64,000 bases of DNA from Homalodisca vitripennis (Eukaryota; Arthropoda; Insecta; Hemiptera; Cicadellidae), in the NCBI RefSeq assembly GCF_021130785.1, contig NW_025776253.1, positions 1 to 64,000 on the forward strand, in the 5' to 3' direction. The notes beneath the pieces are model-generated. The model was given only the letters and a program-made list of their open reading frames with translations, did no database searches and was not told where the DNA came from. Position numbers and translations under genes: made by a program. Positions 39,791-49,318 of the stretch are shown piece after piece (position 1 is the first letter of the stretch; each line of letters starts with the position of its first letter).

Positions 39791-42260
39791 AAAGGCCCCA
39801 AAAGGTTGTGGTGACAAACCCAACTCTGATTGTTATACTGATTTAGTTTACAGGTAGAACCCTGAAGAGTTGTGGTGACCAGCCCAACTCTTATATTAGG
39901 GATGGCTCGATAAAACTGCAACAGATTATTTCAAACAAGGAGGAAGGTGATTTATAATTTGTAGTCTTGGTTGTTCTAAATCGCAACAGTTTATTTGAAA
40001 CAGGGAGGAAAGTGATTTATAATTTGTAGTCTTGGTTGTTCTAAATCGCAACAGTTTATTTCAAACAGGGAGGAAGGTGATTTATAATTTGTAGTCTTGG
40101 TTGTTCTAAATCGTAACAGTTTATTTCAAACAAGGAGGAAGGTGATTTATAATTTGTAGTCTTAGTTGTTCTAAATCGCAAAAGTTTATTTAAAACAGGG
40201 AGGAAAGTGATTTATAATTTGTAGTCTTGGTTGTTCTAAATCGCAACAGTTTATTTGAAACAGGGAGGAAAGTGATTTATAATTTGTAGTCTTGGTTGTT
40301 CTAAATCGCAACAGTTTATTTCAAACAGGGAGAAAGGTGATTTATAATTTGTAGTCTTGGTTGTTCTAAATCGTAACAGTTTATTTCAAACAAGGAGGAA
40401 GGTGATTTATAATTTGTAGTCTTAGTTGTTCTAAATCGCAAAAGTTTATTTGAAAAAGGGAGGAAAGTGATTTATAATTTGTAGTCTTAGTTGTTCTAAA
40501 TCGCAACAGTTTATTTGAAATAGGGAGGAAAGTGATTTATAATTTGTAGTCTTAGTTGTTCTAAATCGCAACAGTTTATTTGAAACAGGGAGGAAAGTGA
40601 TTTTTTATTTGTAGTCTTAGTTGTTCTAAATCGCAACAGTTTATTTAAAACATGGAGGAAGGTGATTTATAATTTGTAGTCTTAGTTGTTCTAAATCGCT
40701 ACAGTTTATTTGAAATAGGGAGGAAAGTGATTTATAATTTGTAGTCTTAGTTGTTCTAAATCGCAACAGTTTATTTGAAATAGGGAGGAAAGTGATTTAT
40801 AATTTGTAGTCTTAGTTGTTCTAAATCGCAACAGTTTATTTGAAACAGGGAGGAAGGTGATTTATGATTTGTAGTCTTAGTTGTTCTAAATCGCAACAGT
40901 TTATTTGAAACAGGGAGGAAAGTGATTTTTTATTTGTAGTCTTAGTTGTTCTAAATCGCAACAGTTTATTTAAAACATGGAGGAAGGTGATTTATAATTT
41001 GTAGTCTTAGTTGTTCTAAATCGCAACAGTTTATTTGAAATAGGGAGGAAAATTATTTATAATTTGTAGTCTTAGTTGTTCTAAATCGCAACAGTTTATT
41101 TGAAACAGTTAGGAAAGTGATTTATAATTTGTAGTCTTGGTTGTTCTAAATCGCAACAGCTTATTTCAAACAGGGAGGAAGGTGATTTATAATTTGTAGT
41201 CTTGGTTGTTCTAAATCGCAACAGTTTATTTCAAACAAGGAGGAAGGTGATTTATAATTTGTAGTCTTGGTTGTTCTAAATCGCAACAGTTTATTTAAAA
41301 CAGGGAGGAAGGTGATTTATGATTTGTAGTCTTAGTTGTTCTAAATCGTAACAGTTTATTTGAAACAGGGAGGAAGGTGATTTATTATTTGTAGTCTTAG
41401 TTGTTCTAAATCGCAACAGTTTATTTGAAACAGGGAGGAAAGTGATTTTTTATTTGTAGTCTTAGTTGTTCTAAATCGCAACAGTTTATTTAAAACATGG
41501 AGGAAGGTGATTTATAATTTGTAGTCTTAGTTGTTCTAAATCGCTACAGTTTATTTGAAATAGGGAGGAAAGTGATTTATAATTTGTAGTCTTAGTTGTT
41601 CTAAATCGCAACAGTTTATTTGAAATAGGGAGGAAAGTGATTTATAATTTGTAGTCTTAGTTGTTCTAAATCGCAACAGTTTATTTGAAACAGGGAGGAA
41701 GGTGATTTATGATTTGTAGTCTTAGTTGTTCTAAATCGCAACAGTTTATTTGAAACAGGGAGGAAAGTGATTTTTTATTTGTAGTCTTAGTTGTTCTAAA
41801 TCGCAACAGTTTATTTAAAACATGGAGGAAGGTGATTTATAATTTGTAGTCTTAGTTGTTCTAAATCGCAACAGTTTATTTGAAATAGGGAGGAAAATTA
41901 TTTATAATTTGTAGTCTTAGTTGTTCTAAATCGCAACAGTTTATTTGAAACAGTTAGGAAAGTGATTTATAATTTGTAGTCTTGGTTGTTCTAAATCGCA
42001 ACAGCTTATTTCAAACAGGGAGGAAGGTGATTTATAATTTGTAGTCTTGGTTGTTCTAAATCGCAACAGTTTATTTCAAACAAGGAGGAAGGTGATTTAT
42101 AATTTGTAGTCTTGGTTGTTCTAAATCGCAACAGTTTATTTAAAACAGGGAGGAAGGTGATTTATGATTTGTAGTCTTAGTTGTTCTAAATCGTAACAGT
42201 TTATTTGAAACAGGGAGGAAGGTGATTTATTATTTGTAGTCTTTGTTGTTCTAAATCGCT
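39790..42260. repeat. 65-bp minisatellite with a 13-unit higher-order period
   Basis: About 36 units of TCGCAACAGTTTATTTGAAA plus AGGGAGGAAAGTGATTTATA and GTAGTCTTAGTTGTTCTAAA run from about 39911 to 42260 at an exact 65-bp step (for example TCGC at 39981 and 40046). Marker variants recur 845 bp apart (13 units): GATTTTTTATTTG at 40600/41445 and 40925/41770, and CAGTTAGGAAAG at 41107/41952. The block from about 40563 to 41405 is thus duplicated as about 41408-42250. Two diverged GTTGTGGTGACMARCCCAAC blocks at 39805 and 39869 (64 bp apart) extend the phase to the left. Confidence 0.95.
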
Positions 42261-42497
42261 TCTAATCGTTTCTAAATGTTAATTTGGAACGCAAGTGTCT
42301 ACTAATTCCCCGGTTACATATTGCATTTTATTAATAAACGAGTGTGGTACATCATTATTTATTGGTATTACAAAACGGTACAAAAATGGTAGAAAATATA
42401 ATGTAACTTTAACATAAAAATGTTGATGGTGGGTGCAAGTGTCTACCTGTTTACCGGTTCATAGATAAAGAACATTAACATAGTACTTTATCAATAA
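42261..42497 (-). repeat. Additional diverged terminal subrepeat, inner right side
   Basis: Contains degenerate copies of the subrepeat blocks: GCAAGTGTCTACTAATTCCCC, TTTATTGGTATTACAAAA and GGGTGCAAGTGTCTACCTG. It lies inward of the right arm and has no partner on the left, so the inverted termini have grown or shrunk unequally. Confidence 0.8.
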
Positions 42498-43350
42498 ACA
42501 GTAAGGAGTTCTTGTATTTTTAATAAATGAAACGTTTTAAAAATTCTGGAAGTGAATGGAAAGATCAATCTTTTTAGATCGGGAGCAACCGACGAACACC
42601 TGCAACCCTCATAAATTATGAAGAATATCTCTACTGTTGACAACAATAAGACCATAAAACCCTCCAGATGGCCTTCCGTTGTCCAGCGGCACGTCGCTTC
42701 GGCCGTCTTGGACCTTGGCTGGATTTGGCCTTGCAATATTCACACAGTTGTGTTGAATTGTGTGGATACCGATATATTACATACCTTCTTATTGGGAAGA
42801 GTATAGAGCAAGTTCTATGTTACTTATTATATTTTACTAGGGTCGATAAGACACGAAAGTAGATTTTCCATGACATAAAACATTGATGTCGGGTGCAAGT
42901 GTCTACCTGTTCCCCGGTTTATACATAGTACTTTATTAAAAAACTATTGAGGTACAAAATAATTTATTGGTATTACAGAAAGGTACAAAAATAGTACAAA
43001 AAATATGATATAACTTTAAAATAAAAATATTAATGTCGGGTGCAAGTGTCTACCTGTTCCCCGGTTTATACATAGTACTTTATTAAAAAACTATTGAGGT
43101 ACAAAATTATTTATTGGTATTACAAAAAGGTACAAAAATAGTACAAAAATATGATATAACTTTAAAATAAAAATATTAATGTCGGGTGCAAGTGTCTACC
43201 TGTTCCCCGGTTTATACATAGTACTTTATTAATAAACTATTGTGGTACAAAATTATTTATTGGTATTACAAAAAGGTACAAAAATGGTACAAAAATATGA
43301 TATAACTTTAACATAAAAATATTAATGTCGGGGAACAGGGGGACACACGT
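42498..43350 (-). repeat. Right terminal inverted repeat of the foldback element
   Basis: Reverse complement of the left arm: ACAGTAAGGAGTTCTTG at the inner edge, the unique part, then three ~146-bp subrepeats (GTCGGGTGCAAGTGTCTACC at about 42887, 43034 and 43181) and the terminus GGGGAACAGGGGGACACA. Differences from the left arm are few, so the arms are young or kept alike by gene conversion. An additional decayed subrepeat lies inward at 42280-42497 without a counterpart on the left. Confidence 0.92.
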
Positions 43351-43362
43351 CGGGACTAGAGG
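43351..43362. repeat. Target-site duplication of the foldback element, right
   Basis: CGGGACTAGAGG, identical to 36927-36938. The right terminus has about two or three extra bases (CGT) between GGACACA and the duplication that the left terminus lacks. Confidence 0.88.
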
Positions 43363-43798
43363 CAGGGATAACTACCGGCTCTATCAGCACAGAACGACGG
43401 CTTATGGACGCTTACCGTCCCAAGTTGGTGTCAGGCTAATCAAAGGCTCCCTGAGGGTATTAAAAATTTAAACGATCCCAATCAATTTAAAACACTTCCA
43501 GGTGTCAAAGGCATTTTACTCTGTTGATGAGTTCATAATGGGCAGCTGGGATGAAAACATTAGAAATTAATGAAGCTATTCAAGATTATAAACACATAAC
43601 CCGGTTCTGATATAGATAAATAAAGACCGAATGACATGTTTATGACATACTTTGTTTATAAAAATAGGCCTAATAATTTATTATTGTTTTACTTTGAAGT
43701 TTAAATTTAAGATTCAAATTAAATTCTATTTTTTGACGCATGCAATGCAATTGTAACTATTGTTAATGCAATAAAGAGTATTATTATTATTATTATTA
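43351..43798 (+). pseudogene. C-terminus, 3' UTR and tail of A2, right part
   Basis: After the foldback element the family-A frame resumes as GRDNYRLYQHRTTAYGRLPS and VGVRLI, then the coding end near 43520, a ~240-bp 3' UTR, AATAAA at 43770-43775 and (ATT)n at 43779-43798. Removing the foldback plus one 12-bp duplicate joins DVHQYGTRG directly to RDNYRLY with no frame change, which supports continuity with 35086-36938. Confidence 0.9.
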
Positions 43799-43935
43799 AC
43801 GCTCACAGGGAGGAGTTTGTTTGATCAAAAAGTTGCCAAACGCAATTAAAAATATCTCGACTCCCATTGTTCTAAACGCTCGATCGAAACGCTTATTGGA
43901 GTCCAAGAGTCTTATAGTGCTGCCGTGTGTATGGC
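43799..43935 (+). pseudogene. RT C-terminal fragment right of A2
   Basis: Directly after the A2 tail the plus strand reads SQGGVCLIKKLPNAIKNIS and LNARSKRLLESKS, aligning with the non-LTR C-terminal motif S-Q-x-G-V-x-x-I-N-x-L-P-x-x-I-K-N. The sequence differs from A2 and from 34895-35085, so it is another copy. It may be part of the element into which A2 inserted. Confidence 0.62.
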
Positions 43936-45929
43936 ATACGACTGCACTCACAATCAGTATACTGGCACCAGGCACTGGAACTGAGAAATTTGGTGAACAT
44001 GAATGTAGTATGAGTGAGTGTACTGCGTGTTTGACGTAAAAGAATTAAAACTAATAACATAATTTTTAATTTACGAGATAAGAGTACGCCACACCACATG
44101 TCTCGTAACCGGCTTAATTCAGCTTGCATGCACAATTTCAAATTTATAACTCATTTCATTCTGGAGATGTCCTGCAAACAGATAGATAAACAGAGAATTA
44201 TAAAGGCAAAAACTTTCCATATTGATTTGAATTAGAAGAGAGAAATTGTGCCCTCCTAGTAAGTGATAGTCTTCAATGACGATCAGCCAAATCCCATAGT
44301 TAGACATGCGGCCATCATGGAAGTCATTCTCGTCAATACATGTAGAGTTTCACGCAAAATATGTAAAACGACACAGCAAATCTTCCTCGAGATATTTTGC
44401 TATACGGTAACAATTTACTTTGCTATGACGTCGTTTCTCTCATAGTTACTCATAAGACAAATGTAAAACATTTCGCTAACGCTCAGCCAAATGCCATAGA
44501 GTGACATGCACCATCAACGAACTCGGTGTTTCCTACGTATAACTGAAGCTTCAATGGGCAAATGGAGTTCGTTTCTAGTTTGTTGTGAGTTTGAATTTTT
44601 GACCCGATCAAGAAAATATAAATATAAATAGGTCTGGAATTACCAATTTCATCGGTAATACGTTATTGTGCCGTTTACGGGGTCTTTGAATAAATAGTAC
44701 ATTATAGTTCATAAAACAGTGGATATTGATATTTATGTGAAAAGTAAGACTGTTCCGACACTAAGCACAAAGGCTAGTAACTTGTGGTTTTCCTATACAC
44801 AGTCTGCAGTATATTAATGCAGCAAAGAATACTCGAGGGCATTGAGTCCTACAATGTTCATTGAATCGTTAGATGTTATTATCGTTATTTGTTTGTATTT
44901 GTTTTGATATTGACGCTGTTTAAAAGTTGAATGAAATTTTGTGTTTATCATCAGCATATTGTACTACTCATCAGTGTAATAGTGATGACCCAATGTCAAT
45001 AGCATACTCGTATACTCGTATTACAGTTTGTTTTTATAAAGAAGGTCTCTAACGGAGCCGGGACCCGGGGAACTCTCTCAAACGCTTAACATCTCACTTG
45101 AAACGTCTACCGTATTAAAATATATTTATTATATAAATATAACTCGGAAATAATATCTTACTGTTTGTGTAGTATTTTCCCATGTATTTGAGTAACAAAA
45201 AAATATTTTGTAAGTAACCAATCATACTGAGAACACGGTTATCTGTTTAAAATTTAAGCTTTCTCCACTTTAACTCATCATCATACAAAAAATAATGACG
45301 GTAAAAATTTCTTATGCATTTTTGTGTGTCTCTTGAGGAGCGAGATACTAAAAATTGAGAGTTCTCAATTATTAATTAAGGGCAAAATTAATTTCTTTTA
45401 TAAACCCTTCAGAAATTGGTTATTAGCTATTATTTTGTGATTTTTGAAACACTGTAAGATACTCTACGTACTGGTTGTGAACACTGATTAGGAGTAGTAT
45501 TAATTAAATGCTGCACCATTCCACAAATGGGAGACGTTTCAAAAGAGGTTTTGGTGGCTACAACGTTTTTGAGCAGTGGCTGTTTCCTGGGCCGGGAGTA
45601 CAGTCTGTGTATTATACGACTATTAAGGCCAAGTGTCTCGTTCCTCAGAGGTCTGCGAAGTTGACATAATCAGAATAAGTTTCCAATATTTTTAATATGT
45701 ATCTTTAGTTCAGCAATATTAATCATTTGAAAGCACTGATTGAATGTGAGGTCAACATTACAGCATGAAAATTACTTAGATTACCCACATTAAAGACAAA
45801 TATGTGTTTGAAATAAGTATGGTTTGTTCTTCGTTATTTCCTCTTAGTTTCTGCAAGACTATCATAATTATATAATAGATAATAATATAATAATAATAAA
45901 TAATATAGATATAGATAATAATAATATAA
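43936..45929. other. AT-rich DNA without recognisable genes
   Basis: No supported frames. A run of AATAATA/ATA simple sequence at 45880-45930 abuts the truncated start of the hAT pseudogene. Confidence 0.5.
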
Positions 45930-47496
45930 TTCATCATATTTCTGATGAAATGAAATCAGACTTGATAAATGGCCTAATCAAGTCAGACTCTAAATTTTCC
46001 CTGCTTTTGGATGAAGCCACTTCAGTTTCAAACAAAAATGCTTTGGTGGTTTTTATCAGAACCGTTCTAAAGGGAATGCAAAACCCTATGACAGTGTTCT
46101 TAACACTTTTTGAGCTAAATAGCACAACATCAGCTGGTATATTACAAGAACTTTTAAATCAGTTACAAGCATTAGGTCTAAGCTTTGAATTCATGAAAGA
46201 CCATATGATTGCTCTAACTTGTGATGGTGCTTCAGTGCTACTAGGCAAGAAATCTGGCCTTGCTATACAGCTTACTGAAACGTTCCCCAACTTGTTCATT
46301 TGGCATTGTTTGAACCATCGTTTAGAGCTTGCCGTGCACGATTCCATAGAAGAAGTAGCTGGAATCAATCATTTTAAGATATTCATGGATAAAATTAGAA
46401 ACATGTTTAGTTGTTCACCGAAAAACAGCAGGGAGTTGGCAGAAGTTGCTAAAGGACTAGAGGAGCAAATGTTGAAAATCGGCCGTGTTTTAGATACTCG
46501 TTGGGTAGCCTCCAGCTTAATGGCGGTGAAAGCAGTTTGGACAGATTTTAAAGCTTTGTACAATCATTTCATTGAAGCATCTGAAGACAAACAAAGGGAC
46601 TCGAAGCAACGTTCAACTTACAAAGGGCTTTGTAGTACATTATCTTCTACAACTTTTTGTACACAACCTGGCATTGATGTTCGATGCTCTAGAAGAGTTA
46701 TCGGATTTGTCCTTACAGCATCAAAAATCAAGCCTCAACCTTATCCAAGCCCACAGTGATGTAACACTGTTAATCAAAGTGTTTGAAAACCGAGTTGAAA
46801 ACATGGGTAGACGTTCAGTGGAAGCTAAAATTGCTATTGACGATTTGATGTTTCAAGATGTTAAACTTTGTGTAAGATCCAAGATACCCAGTATTCCAGA
46901 AAAACAGTTCTATCGGAGGCTCGCTAACAACTTGACTTCAAGGTTGCTATCATCATCTTGAAATGCGGCGGCTGAACACTACACCAAAATCATGAATGAC
47001 ATCAAAGTAATCCACCCCATGCATTGGCCAAAAGACTTATCCATCACCTACGGAGAATGTGAGATCCAGCGAATCTGCGATAGATTTAAGATTAGCAGCT
47101 CTCAGGATATAATTAGAGACTTCAGACACTTCAAGCAGGGACTGAAGCCTATGTTAAGTGGAGAGAAACCTACTATTCTAGAGCAAACCGCCGTCGTTTA
47201 AGAAACTGATTTCCATCATAAATAGTATTGCAGTGTCTAGTGCTGAATGTGAACGTGGGTTTTCTGCAATGAATCTAATTATGTCTCCTCTTAGATCTTC
47301 ACTCTACATTATCACTCTTTGCGATTTATTGCGGATCAGGCTCCTAGGACCTCCTGTGGCTAGATACAATCCCGAGCGACACGTCAAAACCTGGCTGGCG
47401 AAGGGACACCATTCTGCACTTGACACCAAGTCAAAACAACGAGGGCAGAAAACTTACCATGAAGACAGCATTGCATTGTGGGAACTTTTTTCCTAA
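45930..47496 (+). pseudogene. hAT-superfamily transposase (KIAA1586/ZMYM-like type), truncated and broken
   Basis: The first frame (45950-46759) has LLLDEATSVSNK (first catalytic Asp, about residue 21), ALTCDGASVLLG (second Asp, about residue 92) and the hAT CxxH motif WHCLNHRLELAVHD, then LDTRWVASSL. A frameshift near 46640 passes to NLALMFDALEELSDLSLQ (46572-46961), ended by TGA at 46959. The same frame resumes with HPMHWP and DIIRDFRHFKQG. A last shift near 47210 leads to the dimerisation motif SSAECERGFSAMNLIMSPLR (catalytic Glu) and GPPVARYNPERHVKTWL. The N-terminal zinc-finger part is missing, replaced by ATA repeats. No terminal inverted repeats were found. It moved DNA by cut-and-paste when intact; some relatives are domesticated, but this copy is dead. 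Confidence 0.88.
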
Positions 47497-47923
47497 ATCT
47501 GTTTTTTAAATATCTTTTAGAATTTCAGAACATTAAGTTTTCATTAAAATAACTAGCCTATGCCTAACTTATAGTTGTGTTCTGAACTGAGGTTTCTGAG
47601 TTCTTTTTTGTACTTACAGTTAGTTTTGTGTATTGTTGTTTTGTTTCTTTTGTAGTTTTCACTTTAAAATATTAACAAACAACTAAAACTAAGTTTACCA
47701 ACAGTCTTGGCATTGCCTTACAATATTATACTACAAATCCGTACATATTTGTTATAATAACTAATAAGCAAATAAAATAATCAACCTTAACTTTTTAAAA
47801 CTACACTAAATTTAAAAAAATGAAACCGTGTTACTCCACTCTGTGTGTCATTTATTTTGTGTGTAATTAAACGCTTCCTTTTCCTTTCCAAGAAGTTGGT
47901 TTATTTTGAATGTATTAATATTG
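47497..47923. other. AT-rich spacer
   Basis: Between the hAT pseudogene and the 3' end of B1; no features recognised. Confidence 0.5.
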
Positions 47924-48268
47924 TTTTGAAATATGCCTTTATTCAAGAGGCGGAGTTAGGGCTATTTAGCCCTCTCTACCACTCAACCTCACATAATATA
48001 CAGATATATATATACATATTTACATTTAATGACCTTAAAACTATAACAAATTCCATTTTAAATTTAAATTTAACCAAAATATATACTACTATGTAATAAT
48101 TAAAAATCAAATTTATCAGCTGAATATGTAGAAAATTTTCAAACAAAGATAAATTAAAACTTAAATTAACAATTTACTTTTTAAATAATTTCTTGTTATT
48201 GCTACATTCATTCTCTCAAACACACAGCCTGACCACAAGCACGCCACGAGCACCGCCATCCGCCACCC

Positions 48269-49318
48269 CTACAGACCGCCCAGCAACAAGTCCCTGACCC
48301 CCGCCCCAAAACGAGCCCGACCTTCTATAATACGGATATCATCAGGAAGAGAGTTCCAGAGGCGACATGCCTGAACAGTGAACGACCTACTGAAGAAGTT
48401 CGATCGATGAACAGGAATTGAGAGTAATGTGGATCCCCTTCTCGTAGGTCGCTCACTTATATCGGAAATAAATTTGAAATTTTCGGACAGGTAAACAGGT
48501 GACTTGTTTCTGATAACTGAATGTAGAGTTGAAAGAATGTGAAGTTGGCGAAGTTGTTGAAGTTTCAGAAGTGATAGCTGTTTGAAAAATGGAGTCACAT
48601 GCTCATAACGTCTGAGATTGAAAATAAATCTGATACAATAGTTTTGAGCACGTTGAAGCCTGTCCGAAAGCTCAACAGTCATGTCACTGATCACAGCGTC
48701 ACAGTAGTTGAAGTGTGGCAGTATGAGAGTTTTAACCAGCATAACCTTGACACTGAATGGTAGATATAAAGCAAAACGCTTTAAACTGTGAATGCCAGCA
48801 AATACTCTATTACACGTTATCGTAACCTGGTCATTCCACTTAAGACTTGAGCTCATAGTAAGACCAAGATTTTTTAATTTGTTTTGAAAATTTAGTACGT
48901 GGTTATTGAATTCAAGTTTTGGTGCAACGTTGAAGTCCAAACGGTCGATCAATCTTGGGTTTCCCAATACCATTGCCTGCGTTTTGTCTTCATTTAATTT
49001 CAGCCCATGTTTATTTGCCCAACAAGCAATTGATTCAATGTCTTGATTGAGTAGAACCATAAATGTGCTCAATTCATCAGGCGAACAGTGTACGTAAATT
49101 TGTAAATCATCGGCATAAAGATGAAACTTAGAGTGCCTTATAATAGATGTGACGTCATTAATATAAATTGAGAACAATAGGGGTCCAAGAACAGAGCCCT
49201 GTGGAACACCCCGTGTTACGGCTTTCCATTCAGATATTTTTTTCCCTTTCTTTGACACATTGCTGTCGCCCAGTAAGATACGATTTGACCCAGTTAACAC
49301 ACTCATCGGAGAAACCAT
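48269..49318 (-). pseudogene. B1 ORF2, second part: RT catalytic site and C-terminus
   Basis: 349 codons overlapping the first part by 89 bp in another frame. True homology starts near [11 protein letters not shown], then [19 protein letters not shown] (37-55), [12 protein letters not shown] with the catalytic Asp pair (67-78), [47 protein letters not shown], and the C-terminal pattern [13 protein letters not shown] followed by [13 protein letters not shown]. The catalytic residues are intact. The join with the previous frame needs one inserted base near the codons for QQCV. Nearly the same residues occur in B2 at 16.3-17.3 kb. Confidence 0.9.

Larger units (their letters stand above)
36939..43350. 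mobile_element. Foldback-type DNA element, 6.4 kb, with subrepeat-built inverted termini
   Basis: Both ends begin GTGTCC-C-CCTGTTCCCCGACATTAAT-like sequence in inverted orientation. The left arm (36939-37786) and right arm (42498-43350) are each about 850 bp and almost identical: three ~146-bp subrepeats plus a ~390-bp unique part. The flanks carry CGGGACTAGAGG (36927-36938 and 43351-43362), an 11-12 bp target-site duplication. Long inverted repeats assembled from tandem subrepeats define the foldback class (Drosophila FB, Galileo and some MULE-like elements). No transposase plausibly its own is seen; the middle holds a mariner relic, a small TIR element and a 65-bp minisatellite. It is therefore probably non-autonomous. 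The superfamily is not settled; a duplication this long is closest to Mutator-like elements. Confidence 0.87.
35086..43798 (+). mobile_element. Non-LTR retrotransposon copy A2, 5'-truncated and split by a foldback element
   Basis: A2 begins within the endonuclease-RT linker (FLDPFQRVDDTFNTF at about 35090), passes through the RT and is interrupted at 36938. Its remainder lies at 43351-43798: the C-terminal residues, a 3' UTR and an AATAAA-(ATT)n tail. Motifs match A1 throughout. Several frameshifts (near 36200, 36490 and 36745) show it is dead. No ORF1 or complete endonuclease is present, consistent with 5' truncation. The intervening 36939-43350 is a separate DNA element. Confidence 0.9.

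Noticed and set aside
39790..42260. Regularly spaced repeats that might suggest a CRISPR array
   Set aside because: There are no unique spacers; units are head-to-tail copies, and the window is eukaryotic.
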